The notes under the pieces were generated by a model. The model worked only from the letters and a program-made list of their open reading frames with translations. It searched no databases and was not told the DNA's origin. A program made the translations under genes and the position numbers. 64,000 bases of DNA from Cricetomys ansorgei (taxonomy: Eukaryota > Chordata > Mammalia > Rodentia > Nesomyidae): positions 1,240,001-1,304,000 of the forward strand of contig JAMJFZ010001657.1 in the NCBI GenBank assembly GCA_026225945.1, in the 5' to 3' direction. Below are positions 45,031-56,232 of this stretch, piece after piece (position 1 is the first letter of the stretch; the number at the start of each line of letters is the position of its first letter).

Positions 45031-47085
45031 ACTGGGCAGTGAGCAGGCATCTGGAAGATCTTCAACTGAACCTCTTCCCTGTTTGGTCATTTCTCTCCAG
45101 CAACCTCCTCATCAGCTACAGAATCTGGTACATCACAAGGTGTCTGGAGGTGGGCTGGGATGGATGTGCCTTAAAGGTGTATTCACATGCAGAGATAGGA
45201 CTGGAGCCTGCATTTCTTAAACATTATACTTAGTGGACCCAGGTCTGGCCAGCAGGGTGACTCCGGCCCAAAGGCAGCTGAAGAAGGACTGAGGAGCCAT
45301 TTTAAAAATCTGCCTTTAAGTTCTTCTCAAATTGCACTTAAAAGTCCCCTCAAAAGAAACCCTATAAATTTCAGTTCCAAAAACAGACCTATGACCCCTC
45401 GAGCTCTTTTCCAAATGCAACTTTAATGTCCGCCTCACCCTTTACATTGTATTCTGGCTCTGAGCACACATTATACCTCATATCCTTCACCTTAAAATGA
45501 AATTACTGTTCTCCCTTGAACCCCATTTAAAGGCATAGCACTGGGCAGCACTGCTGTTTAAAATGTGTGTGGAAAGCAGGTATGAAGAGGAGGTGGGCAC
45601 GCTCCTTTGCCTTGACTTCGGCCTTGGGGTGGGTAAGCATATCAGGTGTCACAGGACTGCTTTGTGGGCTGTCGATCTCTGGAGTTCCTACTTCTGCCAT
45701 CTCTCACATGCCATTGAAGATTCATGGTGCCCATAAGTCTTTGACACTCCCTTTGGAGACTTGGGACTCATGTTTCCTTCCCTAAATCTGGCCAGACTTG
45801 GGACTGTTTCACCTGATAAGGGGTTCATCCAGGGAAGTGATGTCAGTTGCCTTCTGAGCCTGTCAGCAAAGGCCATGCAGCTTGCGTGAGGGAACACTCA
45901 TTCCTGGATCCCAAGCTGCTATGCAAGAAGTCCCCTTGACTCTGACGCCATGCCGAAAGGAAAGCAACACTACGAGGAAGGAGATCTGCAGGCAGACACT
46001 CCAGCAGTTCCAGCCTAGCTCGCCCCGGAGCAAGCACCGGGGTCAGACATGTGGGCAGAGAGGCTTCCGTGGGGCTCCATTGCTGCACTCCCTGCACCAC
46101 TGTATTCGGATGTAAACAGCAAGAGCACACTCCTTCCAAAGCCCCTGCTGGGCCCACCACCATTGTGGAGCAAATGGTTCCCGGACCAACTTAGACAGGT
46201 GGTCCAAGCAGCAGACCACCTGCTGACTGAGGGATGTGTTTCCCATGGAGTCTGTAAAAGGTTCTCTAAGACTGCCAAGAAGCCAGCTTTCTGAATATAG
46301 ACCCAGGAGCCATGGGACAATCATGCACATTAGCAAGTAAAGCAGAAATAACGTTGAGGCAACGTTAATTAATTCTCTCGGTAAATGAGCAGCAGTGGGA
46401 GGCGAGGCCACAAAGGGAACCCTCTAGTACCCACTTTGCCTGTCCACTGCTCACTGTTTCTTCCCACCTCCCTTCTTCTACCAGTTCAGTGCCCAGTGTA
46501 TGCAATTTTTTTTTATATCCTAGAGTGTCAAAGATGGATGCATATTAATCATACCTTCTATTTGCTTTATACAGATATTTTGAATTCTAGGGCTTTGCAG
46601 ACCCTGGAGCTCTGTCCCTCCACGGTTAGCAAATGCCTAGAGATAACAGACAGTTCACCTGTGACATACCTTTCATAGGCAAACCATTCCCAGGCTCAGC
46701 CTTAATCACTTCCTTTGTGAGCTTCCACATTCCAGGTCACTATTCACCTGTCCTTATTACCTCAGGACCAGGTGCCACACAGCTAGGGACAGTTCCTCAT
46801 GCCCAGAGCATGCTGACATCGTTCCTAATAGCCTGCTTCCCCTACCTGTTCCCTCCTTTGTTGGTGGTGAAGTCTCTTGCCCACAGCTAGCCATTCTTCC
46901 TTTGCCTCTTGTATTAACCAAAGTTCTCCCCTGGGCTCCTCCTGGCATAGTGTGCCCCTCAGTAAGAACAAGAGTAAGAGTAACAAGAGTAACAAGCTGT
47001 CTTCTCCATTGCAGTGTGCTCCAGATCCGTTGGCTTTACTATAGCTAAAATGTTTTATTAAACACTCTTATTTTTAAAGCATTTT
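45031..47085. other. Intergenic DNA, nothing recognised
   Basis: Ordinary sequence. ORFs of up to 122 codons overlap on both strands between 45840 and 46410 without a recognisable domain. The short repeat AACAAGAGTAA occurs near 46968-46995. Confidence 0.4.
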
Positions 47086-47086
47086 A

Positions 47087-47089
<3 letters not shown>

Positions 47090-47126
<37 letters not shown>

Positions 47127-47230
47127 CGCGCACGCGCGCGCGCATGTGCACACACAACCACTGGAGCCAGTTCTCTCCTTCCACCACATGGGCTCCAAGA
47201 ATCACTCTCAGGTTGTCAGGCTTGGTGGCA
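47090..47230 (-). repeat. B3 SINE fragment with (TG)n(CG)n(CA)n tail, antisense
   Basis: A TG run passes into an alternating CG/CA tract (47117-47152). It is followed by CCAGTTCTCTCCTTCCACCA, CATGGGCTCCAAGAATCACT and CAGGTTGTCAGGCTTGGTGG, a truncated antisense B3. Confidence 0.8.
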
Positions 47231-47759
47231 ACAGAATGAAAGCCTTGTTTTATGAGAGCTTGCAATTTCACAATGCAGGGAGAAGACAGGGAACTAAGCA
47301 CAGCAGGTTTGGGAACATGTACTAATCTGAACACTGTGAGATGTGGTCATCATGAGAAACAGCCAGCCCGTACCCTCACTTTCCTGCAGACATGATGCAC
47401 CTCGATTAAAAACAGGGCGCAAACTAATAGTTATTTTGAGTCCACCCACTAAGGCGGTCCCATACGCTAAACAGACAAGAAGTCCCTGGTCCCCAGCCTG
47501 CTCGCACTGGAATTGCTGGCTGGCGACAGAGCTCTGAGATGAGCTCTCTATCAGACTGTCTTGTCATCATTGTCATCGTCAGCCCGACATGTCTCACCCG
47601 GGACTCAGACGTGTGTACCTAAATAAACGGTTTCCACGTTGTTATTACTACACGGTTTTTACTCCCTTCCACTCTTTCTAGGCATTTTGAAACAGGATAA
47701 AGAGAAAGAAATGAATTTCTCGTCCCAGCCATTAGTTTTCCTTACAGTGTCTTGGCCAA
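47231..47759. other. Intergenic DNA, nothing recognised
   Basis: No exon or clear repeat is seen. Confidence 0.45.
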
Positions 47760-47880
47760 CACACCTCCCCCCCCAGGCTAATCTTGAACTCACTAAGTAG
47801 CTGAGGCTGGCCTTGAATTCTTGATCCCCGCTCTGTGTTCGGAATGCTAGAATCACAGCATATGGCCACCACACCCGGCT
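47760..47880 (-). repeat. B1 SINE (old), antisense
   Basis: CAGGCTAATCTTGAACTCAC, AGGCTGGCCTTGAATTCTTG, GGAATGCTAGAATCACAGCA and CACCACACCCGGCT. Confidence 0.75.
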
Positions 47881-47884
47881 GATT

Positions 47885-48694
47885 TGTTCTTTCCTTTATC
47901 AGAATCCAGGAGTTTAGTCGTAACCAATTAAGTACAGCAGCGTGACAGCAGGTTCCCTTCAGAGGAACTAAGAGCTGCTCGGAGTGGAGGGAAGCAAGAT
48001 AGAAAGCCTGTTCCTGTGTGGGTCCCTCCTGATCCTCTTAGGGCTGCCTGGAGAGTGCTCACAACAAGGTCCTTTATTTCAGAGGTCCTTGAGATCCTTC
48101 CTCTCACAGATGAACCCCTAACCTGGCTGGAACCAACAGTGGTCAGTTGGATTGAGTTTCTAGAGCCCAAGTAGTACCCTCCCATCACTCCCCCCACGCC
48201 CGCCTCCCACCCCACCTCCCCTGTCATCTCCCAGAATCTACTGGGAGGCAGGATTAGTCAGGCAAGTGACAAAAGAGCGCTTGGGGTTGGGGTGGGCTTT
48301 CTGATATGGGGAACTTTAAGAAAACGTTTGATATTCTAGCGTTGTAATTTGGTCCACAATTATCAAGGATTCACTTTATTCACACCCAGGAACAAAATGG
48401 TCTGAGAACAATTCCTTTCCATATAGAGGACCTTTGACCCTGTGACCTGTGAGGCTCTGTAAATGTGTCCTTGTGATCTGCCTGCTCCAGTCTGCTCAGT
48501 TAAGCCTAAGGGACATCTCAGATCCTAGCTGTTAGCCTTCATCTCAAAAGTTACTCTAAATTAGGAAGCTTAACAGATTTATCTTCAGTGGCTTTGAAGA
48601 GATTTCTGTGGGTTGAAAAAAAGGAATTCTCTAGGGCAGTGAATCACAGGGAAATGGGGGCTACTAACTCTGGACCAGTTACGGGTGAGGAACC
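47885..48694. other. Intergenic DNA, nothing recognised
   Basis: No exon or clear repeat is seen. Confidence 0.45.
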
Positions 48695-48800
48695 AATTGA
48701 GGGGGAAGGTATGGGGGAGGGAGGAAAGGAGTTAGAGAGGAAAAGAGGAAAGGAAGGAGGAAGACAGAAAGACGAAGGGGAAAGAAAAAAAAAAAGAAGT
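48695..48800 (+). repeat. Purine-rich (GA) tract
   Basis: Almost entirely A and G for about 100 bases, with GGGGGAGGGAGGAAAGGAG and a run of 11 A at its end. It may form a triplex under supercoiling. Confidence 0.85.
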
Positions 48801-49544
48801 CACTCGAGATGATTTGTGAGTAAGCGGGGTTAGGCTAGCTCCAGCTACTCCTGACCCATTTTATTTCAGTGTCCAGGACAAGTCTTGACCTCCAGATGTG
48901 ACTGTGAGTAAAGGTTCTGCTCAAACTTCCTGAGATCAGAAAACTAACAGGAAGGGGCAAGGAGAGTGAGTCACAGAGGTTGATGAAATACCCTTCCCTC
49001 GGACATAGGAGGACCAGGGAACAAACAAGAGATGCAGGTGGGGTCTCTGCTCCATCACTGCCTGGCCCCTCTCATCTAGGAAATGGCCCTGTACTAAATT
49101 CATATGGAAGCAGAATGGACCAAGCCAATAGCAACCAGCTTGCAAACTGTCAGCCAAATACAGACACGTCCATTTAAAGAAGAGTAATAATTTCCACCTC
49201 CAGCCTAGAAGAAACATTTGCTCTGAGGGACTTCACGCACCGCTGCCAGCATCCACGGGAGACCTGCCTCTCCCTACTGAAGGCTGAGAGGGCTGCTTAT
49301 GCTTGGTGCCTGCTCAGCGTCTGCAGCTCATAGATGCTGCTGCTGCCTCGGTCAAGTGGGAACCTGCAAGCTGCCTGCAATCCTTCTCTGTGTCCCTCTC
49401 CCTCTCCCTAGCACCCCAGCCTCCACCCTCACCCCCCAGAGCCACAGAAAAATCTTGAGGGGATGATTTTGAAGGCCCGACCTTTTAAGCCTTTTAGATT
49501 TTCGCCTGCTTGTGATTTTTCTATTGTTTCACAGTTCATTGATG
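48801..49544. other. Intergenic DNA, nothing recognised
   Basis: No exon or clear repeat is seen. Confidence 0.45.
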
Positions 49545-49605
49545 CATACAAGCAACACTATTTTATCTTTGTTTTACAGGTGGAGAGATTGAGGCTGAAA
49601 TCTGA
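49545..49605 (+). repeat. MIR-like relic
   Basis: TTTGTTTTACAGGTGGAGAG and ATTGAGGCTGAAATC match the MIR core 'ttttacagatgaggaaactgaggct' pattern. Short. Confidence 0.45.
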
Positions 49606-49704
49606 TGAATGAACACGACACAGACAAGTTGTGAGAAACTTGGATTTGAGGCTTTCTTTTGTGGGTCATGTCTTCCTGAAAAACCGGAGTTAAAGAACTA
49701 CAGA

Positions 49705-49800
49705 GCTAAAAAGGAAGACAGAGAGGAGGAGGGAGGAGAAAAGAGGGGGAAAGAGGAGAGGAAGAAGAGAGAGGGAAGAAGGGAAAGTGAAAACCAGAAG
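49705..49800 (+). repeat. Second purine-rich (GA) tract
   Basis: About 95 bases, nearly all A and G, about 1 kb downstream of the first tract and 2.9 kb upstream of the Sox7 coding start. Confidence 0.85.
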
Positions 49801-51344
49801 TCACTTAACAGATGAGCAGAGACATGTAGCCTGTGTGAGTCCGCCCTGACTTCATGCAGATACATTTTCCACATAGTCCACTCGCCGGTTCCAGTGTGCC
49901 AGATCGCCTCTCAGGTACCTGCATATGTAACTCTGCCATCCTGCATCTGAAGCAGCCAGGGCTCCCTTGCCCCTTTGAGTTTATGCTCCCTCTTCCCCCC
50001 AAGACCAGCTGCAGCCACTCTGCCTCTATTCTGATGCATTGCCTGTGGAGTTTGGTGCTTGACAGCTTGCAGGCATCTGGAGTGACCAGCCCCAGAACCT
50101 TCCCCAGCATTGGCGAGGTCGCGCATCCAGGTACCTGGGAAGGCTCCAGGGTGCTGTAGCTGCTGTAGCTCAGCAGGCTTTCAACTCTGGGGGACTGAGC
50201 AAAACTCAGTAAATTCTGACTTTAGCAGAGACCTGAGAGGTGAGAGGGTCACTGCAACGGTGTCCTTTGGCACTCCCCTCCCCTAACCCAAAGCACATCG
50301 GTTACAGAGCTACAGAGTGTGCTCCCAGGTGAAAAAGAAGCACTGATGCAAAGATAAAGTAAGGAAAGTAAGTTCCAGTCCGCAGATGGCTCCCAAGCTG
50401 CGGGTCGCATGTGCGGGCCAGCGACAGCGGAGGAGCGTCATGGCTTGACTCCAGACTCACGACTATCACTAGATGAAATGTATGAAACTAATTGCACTTG
50501 GAAGGAATGTTCCCAGCCTGTATTCTCTGAGCACAGCCTCACTCTTTGCCCCAGGTTTGCCAAGGTATCTGCAGCCCTCCCGAAAAGTTCTGCACTCTGC
50601 CCAGCATCTTCACAACCTAGCACCTCCTGCGGCTCCTGGGTAAGCTCTGAACAAAGGCCACTTAGGGAAAGCTCCACTAGGGCCTTTAACTGAGGTTCCC
50701 AAAGCTCGCCGAGAAGAATACACCGCACTGGCCACTCCGAAGCGGCAGGACAACATCCTGGCCCTAGAGCTGAGATAGGGTCGGAAATAGTGGGCTCCGG
50801 GAGAAGCACTTAGGCACAGAGATCCTCCTGGAAGTGAGGCCCACCCTGCAAATGGCCTGGTCTCCCCCACCTCCCCAGTGGTGGATACACTCTCCGCAAA
50901 CCTCCTTCCAATCTGGTGTGTGTGCCTGTTGGGCCCCCTACCTGCACCTCAAGACGCCCCCTTCCAGGCCAGCCCCCCACCACCACCTTTGGCTGGCAGC
51001 TGTCCAGACTTTCCACAGTTAGGGGGTGGGGGCGACCTCCTGCTTTAAGGGACACCGGCTTAGGGCGCTGCTCCTGGACCCTGGCAGGTGGAGATGAGGA
51101 ATGCCAGTCTATTTTATGTGGAAAGCACATATCCTGATTAATTTTATCTGGGGTCCTGGAGGGTAAAATTGAGTCTTAAACTCGGAGAAGCTGCAGTTCT
51201 TTGGACACCTGCACCGTCTCTGCACAGGCCGGCTCGCACGTCGCAAGCGAGGCTGTTTGTGAACTCAGTCACCAAGCGCTAGGACTTAAGACTATAGAGT
51301 CGGTATCTCCATCAGAGATTCCATAGCCAGAGCTCGCGGTGTTT
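49801..51344. other. Sox7 upstream flank, no repeat recognised
   Basis: About 1.5 kb of repeat-free-looking sequence of moderate GC content, directly upstream of two old SINE relics and the Sox7 CpG island. It contains TTATCT (a GATA site on the other strand) near 51147 and GGAATGTTCC near 50502. It is a plausible proximal regulatory region, but single motifs prove nothing. Confidence 0.4.
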
Positions 51345-51490
51345 ACCTCATCACCGCCTGTGAGGTCAGCCTTATCGCCCCGGTTTCAGGATTAGGAAAG
51401 GTCTAGGGAGATATCGGACTTGCTGTCACGCATCCAGTAACTCAAGGCAGGTTCTGACACCAAACTCCACCGTCTTCTGCTCAGACGCAA
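51345..51490 (+). repeat. MIR SINE relic
   Basis: CGCCTGTGAGGTCAGCCTTA, TTTCAGGATTAGGAAAGGTC, CAGTAACTCAAGGCAGGTTC, TGACACCAAACTCCACCGTC follow the MIR 3' half in order. Confidence 0.55.
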
Positions 51491-51609
51491 CCCCTTTCGA
51501 AGGTCGCCTCTGCGGAGCCTCCACGTGGGGTGGCGTCTAATATTTGTGGGTCTAATTCCTGGATCTAGTCCCGCCTGCTGCGGTTTCTACAGTGGGATGT
51601 GTCTAAGCC

Positions 51610-51690
51610 ATACTGGCTCACTCATTCATTCATTCGGCAGTTCTTGAGTGCCTACTGTGTGCGGGCGTTGGTGTAACAGCAGAAGCAGCC
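51610..51690 (+). repeat. MIR/L2-like relic
   Basis: CTCATTCATTCATTCGGCAG and TTCTTGAGTGCCTACTGTGT match the common 'attcattcaacaaatatttattgagcgcctactatgtg' pattern. Confidence 0.55.
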
Positions 51691-52419
51691 ACGGTGCGCA
51701 CTAGGGATGGACAGTCTGAAGTTCCCAACCCACAGTCCGTTTAGCCTTAAGTATCAGGATGTGGGAAACCAAGGTGGTTCCTGGATTGCAAGGAAGTCGT
51801 TGGGAGACTTGAGGGCATAAGAGCGGCTCCTCGGGAGCCGAGAAAATACCAGAAAAGAATTCTGCGAAAAGAGCTACTAGCAAGGTAGCTGAGACTCGGA
51901 CTGCGGGAAGCGGTCCAGAGCAAGATGGGCGAAAATAAGAGAGGGAACCGGGAACCTGGTGGCAGAAACCCAAAAGAGAGATGCCCCTCCGGAGACCCAG
52001 GGTGTCCGTCTGGGGGAGGGGAGGCACTGCACAGAGCCCGAAGTCCGAGTAGATTCCACGTCCGCCTAAGACCACCACCCCTGGTGGCCGCCCATGTTGG
52101 CTGGGGAGAGATGACCGAAGCCATAGGTGTGCCCTGTCCACAACATCTTGTTGGAACTTATTGGAACAGCTTATCAAGGAGCACTGCTGGCCAGTGTCTC
52201 TCCTCCTCGAGTATCCTGGCGAAAGCTGTTTGAGTTCGGTTTTCACTAGAGGGAGTTTTGGTGGAGTCTGGTCCCAGGGCGGAGGGCGGCCGGAGCTCCG
52301 GGATAGGTACTGGATGGGATTCTCGCACCACGCAGGGCAGACTGAGGGCTGAGCACGCTCCTCGTGGCCCTACGGCACCGGCACCTGAGCGCCGATCCGG
52401 GGCAGGTTCGGGAGGCGGA

Positions 52420-52592
52420 GGGGCGGGCCGGGGCGGGCACGGGGACAGGCCCGGCCCCTCCCTCCCCCTGCCGGCAGGTCGCAGCGGGGACGTTGCGGCG
52501 GGGCAGCCGGGAGGGGCCGCGCCGCCTCTGAGAGTCATTGGAGGACCCGGTGGCCCGAAGCTGATAAATAAGGGCCGGGCACCAGGCTGCGG
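52420..52592 (+). promoter_or_regulatory. Sox7: Sox7 core promoter
   Basis: Two GC boxes in GGGGCGGGCCGGGGCGGGC (52420-52438) are Sp1/KLF-type sites. An inverted CCAAT box, ATTGG, lies at 52537-52541 and a TATA-like GATAAATAA at 52563-52571. The spacing of CCAAT and TATA-like boxes is conventional and predicts a start near 52590-52600. That gives a 5'UTR of about 80 bases with no upstream ATG. The start site is inferred from spacing. Confidence 0.6.
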
Positions 52593-52674
52593 GCCAAGTT
52601 GGACGTCGCGACCCGAGCGAGGGCCAGGTCAGCGCCGGCCCCACGAGGCGAAGCCAAGTGACCCGCGTTCGGCC

Positions 52675-52912
52675 ATGGCCTCGCTGTTGGGAGCCTACCC
52701 GTGGACCGAGGGGCTGGAGTGTCCCGCCCTGGAAACCGAGCTGTCGGATGGGCTGTCGCCGCCAGCTGTGCCCCGGCCTCCGGGGGACAAGGGTTCGGAA
52801 AGCCGGATCCGGAGGCCCATGAATGCCTTCATGGTGTGGGCCAAGGATGAGAGGAAACGCCTGGCCGTGCAAAACCCAGACCTGCACAACGCAGAGCTCA
52901 GCAAGATGCTGG
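52675..52912 (+). CDS. Sox7: SOX7 coding exon 1 (residues 1-79 plus first base of codon 80)
   Basis: SOX7 is a SoxF HMG-box transcription factor active in the nucleus. Family members regulate endothelial, blood and primitive-endoderm development, and SOX7 dampens Wnt/beta-catenin signalling. The ATG at 52675 lies in GGCCATGG, a good Kozak context with G at -3 and +4. The protein begins [20 protein letters not shown]. The HMG box starts at about residue 45 with [19 protein letters not shown], the signature of Sox proteins, and continues to [11 protein letters not shown]. The donor G|GTGAGT lies at 52912/52913 and splits a glycine codon inside the HMG box, at the same place as in known SoxF genes. 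Reading through the donor gives only GE and a stop, so exon 1 alone does not code a full protein. Residues differ from mouse as I remember it. Confidence 0.96.
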
Positions 52913-53584
52913 GTGAGTGAGCGGGGAACGAAGCTGGCGCGGGGATGGCTAGGGTGACAGCGCGGTTCGCGCCGGGTGGGGGTCCGAGCACCGACACCAC
53001 CCCGGCCTGAGCGGCCCACGGTAAAACCGTAGGACCGGCGAGGATCTCCGTCCTGGCCCCTTCCTCGGTGCGCTGAGCGGAGACCTGGGCCCCAGGCGCG
53101 GGCGCGACCTGGCAGCCGGTTCTGGAATTCGGGCTCAGGGACTCATCCGGGCGGGAACGTTCAGTCTGGGTGGGACAAGCGTTTGCTGGAAGACCGAGGC
53201 AGGAGACTCCATCATTCCCCACGTTGTATGACTGGGACAATCAGGGAGAGACTGTCACGATAAGAAGACAACGAATATACGTCAATGGAGGCCTCACCGG
53301 GAAGAATCCCTCTCTAAATTTAACAGAGGGGGGGGGGGGGAAAGACTCGATTCGTTTATCTATTTATCTCAGAAGTGTAGTTGGCTTGGAAAGATACTTC
53401 GAGCAGTCAGGGAGGATCTGTGGAGAGCCATGATTCAGCTGTGGTGCTGTCCGCAGATAATCCCGACTGGGACCACACAGGCAAGAGAAATTCGAGATGA
53501 AAATGGTTCTAAGAAAACCAGTTTCTGAAGGATTTTCTTTTTTCTCTCCAGTATCCAGATCGGGGGTAGGGGGTGGGGGACAAG

Positions 53585-53770
53585 AGATACATACATACAT
53601 ACATACATACGCGCGCGCGCACACACACACACACTTAAACGTGTGAGTGTGGGGCGGGGGCGTCAGAGGACAACTTGCAGGTAGGGAGTAAGTTCTTTCT
53701 TTCCACCATGTGGGCTTCATTCAGATCTTCAGCCTTGGTGGCAAATGCCTTTATCCTTTGAGCCGCCTCA
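53585..53770 (-). repeat. B3 SINE with (CATA)n(CG)n(CA)n tail, antisense
   Basis: ATACATACATACATAC, a CG run and a CA run precede GGCGTCAGAGGACAACTTGC, TTTCTTTCCACCATGTGGGC, TCTTCAGCCTTGGTGGCAAA and TTTGAGCCGCCTCACTGGTC, an antisense B3. Confidence 0.85.
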
Positions 53771-55775
53771 CTGGTCCTAAAGCCGAACGTTTTTCAACCT
53801 CACCTTACTTCAGATCTCTTTGCCCTTCAAGGTGGTTTTTATTTATTTTAAACAATGAAATTCCTTCAAAACATTTTGTGTTTTCAGAGGCCACCAGGCC
53901 TGCCAGGAGAGACAGGCAGGCCGCTCCACCTCACCCGCTGGGATTGAAGCCCTTCCCTTTTCCGTAGGAGCCAGGGCTCTTTCCTCTTTAGGAGAGTCAC
54001 AGAGCAAGGGTGGACTGGACTTTCTGCCAGAGAAAGGCCTGGGCCTAGGGGGAGAACCCAGCCTGCTGGCTGTCTGGAGGTCCCAAAAGCAGTTGGTGAG
54101 AGTTGCAGGGTTCCAAGAACTTTTGCCCAGGCTTGTGGCCAGCTGTGCCCAGCATGTATTGGTGAGCATTACCTTCCTGACTCCTTCCCCTGTACAAAAT
54201 AATAAACCTGTATATTTTGTACTCTATTAGCGTAACGAGAAACAGACTAATATCTGCAACAATATTTTTTTTCTTTGACCCAAAAGCTTAAATTGCTTTC
54301 TTTAGACTTGAAGAGATTTAAAAAAAAAAGTGCAAAAAAACCCTCTTTTTTATGAATTCCTAATTTTTTCCCTCATCACTCTGTTGATTGGTCACAGCTG
54401 AGGACAGAATGTTCCCACTTTCGACCAGGTTTCTGTTGCAGGCCCCCGCGGGAGGACAGAGAAGGGCAGGGATTCTGCAGAAGAATCCAGGCTGCCTGTT
54501 TTGGGGGCTAGGGAAGAGACAGAGACAGAGACAAACCTTCCTGTGGGCTAATTCTACCTGGAATAGAGCCCTAGGCTGTAAGAGGGAGTAGTTCATCTTG
54601 CAGAAAAGACTCTAACTCTTTCCCCCTTAGCCACACAGCCTGACATTGGGAAGGGAAAATGGGCAGGTATTTTCTGCTTGATAAAATAGAGACCCCCAGG
54701 CCTGCTGACAGGGCAGCAGCAGCCACCTCTGTGGTCTTTCTTCCTGAGAGCTTTCTTCCTTTTCTGGCCTATGAGAGGGAAGGATTGGAAGAGAGATTCC
54801 ATAAGCTTCCCAAAGTTTACCCTTAAAACCTAGGTAGAGGATTTTTAGCACAGGAGAAAGTGAAATATTTTAGTATATCATGAATACATTAAGTAAGTAT
54901 GTCTGGTACATTATAAATGAGAAAGCACATCACAAATTAGACATTTGTTAGGATTTAAAATGGAAATCATATTTTATTAATACTATAGCATCTGGGTACA
55001 TTTGGAAACTAGTGTCACATTTTATATTCAGATCATGGATACAGTGTGGGGTGTGTCTGGATCCTGGACCTCTTGTAAGAGCTTTGTGGCCTCAGCCACA
55101 AGCTGAGAACCAGTGTTCTTTACACCTGATACTGTGAACGTTCTTCAAGCCATACATCTAAGCAACAGCAAATTACAATAGGCAAATAGTGATAATTTCT
55201 ATCTTTGAGCCCTCGGTGTCCTATGATATCCTGACCCATGAAGCCAGCCAGTGGGGATGAGGGCAGAGACAGAGGACAGTGGGGGCAAGGACAGGGCATA
55301 CATGACCCTCTGCTTAGCCACATGTGAGCTGTGCCCAGTGGGAAGATATGGCCTCTTTTCTTACAGGATGTGCATGTAAGAGTCATAGGAGAGCATGCTA
55401 AATTTGCAGATGTCCCCCACCTTGGGAGGCAACAGTTTGAATAGTCTAGAAGTGATTCTTGGAAATCCCTGGAGCAGGACTGCATAATGCCCATTGAAAG
55501 ATGAAAGAGGGATACCAAGGTGGCTTGCAAGGCAACAGACAGGTAGGGGATGACGAATAGAAAATCAAGTACAAGCAGCATGTTAGCACCAGTGGAGGTA
55601 CGTGGAGAGGATGCTTTTAAAAGAGAGCCCTTAATTGGAAACAGCACATGTTATAGTGAGGAAGACAGAGACCCAGGGGGGTAAGGAGTTTGCCTCTGGA
55701 GAGCTGTGGCTGAGCAAGTGTCCTGCATATAGTCAAAAGGTCCTAATTCTATGGGTCCACGGGAGAAAGTGGTAG

Positions 55776-55777
<2 letters not shown>

Positions 55778-55817
<40 letters not shown>
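55778..55817. repeat. (GT)n microsatellite
   Basis: About 19 GT dinucleotides in Sox7 intron 1. Confidence 0.95.
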
Positions 55818-55819
<2 letters not shown>

Positions 55820-56232
55820 AATGTTACCTTTCAGGCCATACCTCTATCTTCACATAGCAGAGTTGGATCTTCAGAGGTAAGGAATAGTTGTTTGTGACCC
55901 TTAATATGATTCTTGAATCTACTTCTTGATGACATGATTGGCTGGGCTAGGGTCACCTCACATAAAGACTGTGAGATTCACAGGTGAATAAATGGCATAG
56001 TGTCACTTCACGGCGGCAGAGAACTTCCATTAACAGGCACAAGTGAATAGACCTGACCCTTAAAATATGTAACAAGCCCCATTCAATATTATGGCCCTTA
56101 GATTTTTTTTTTTCTGTTGATGCATTTGCTGCTGCTGTTGCTGATGATTGGGTCAGGTGGGATTTCCCTGGGACTCTCACAGTTTGGAATAGTTGGGCCA
56201 TCTGGTGGTGGTGGTGGGGTGAGGTGATGATT

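Larger units (their letters stand above)
26821..52590. other. Pinx1-Sox7 intergenic region
   Basis: About 25.8 kb between the estimated Pinx1 3' end and the Sox7 promoter. No further protein-coding exon is recognised. It contains SINEs, MaLR LTR sequence, a large antisense L1 relic interrupted by an LTR with a 17-bp minisatellite, microsatellites and purine tracts, listed individually. SoxF genes usually have distal endothelial or endodermal enhancers, so regulatory elements may lie here, but I cannot place one with confidence. Confidence 0.7.
52240..53160 (+). promoter_or_regulatory. Sox7: CpG island over Sox7 promoter and exon 1
   Basis: CpG dinucleotides become frequent here compared with the flanks (many GCGC, GGCGG, CCGG and CGCG motifs). 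The region spans upstream sequence, exon 1 and the start of intron 1. Boundaries are visual, without a computed observed/expected ratio. Confidence 0.8.

Noticed and set aside
43819..45042. ORFs of 165-176 codons as exons
   Set aside because: They lie on the antisense of an ancient L1 5' region and a SINE (CA)n tail.
52258..52920. 220-codon ORF extending upstream of the SOX7 ATG and through the donor site
   Set aside because: The upstream part has no Sox homology and starts before the predicted transcription start. The 3' end runs two codons into the intron before a stop. It is a GC-rich artefact around real exon 1.
52246..53019. 257-codon minus-strand ORF opposite Sox7 exon 1
   Set aside because: It is an open frame in a CpG island caused by low stop-codon density, with arginine/proline-rich content and no domain.
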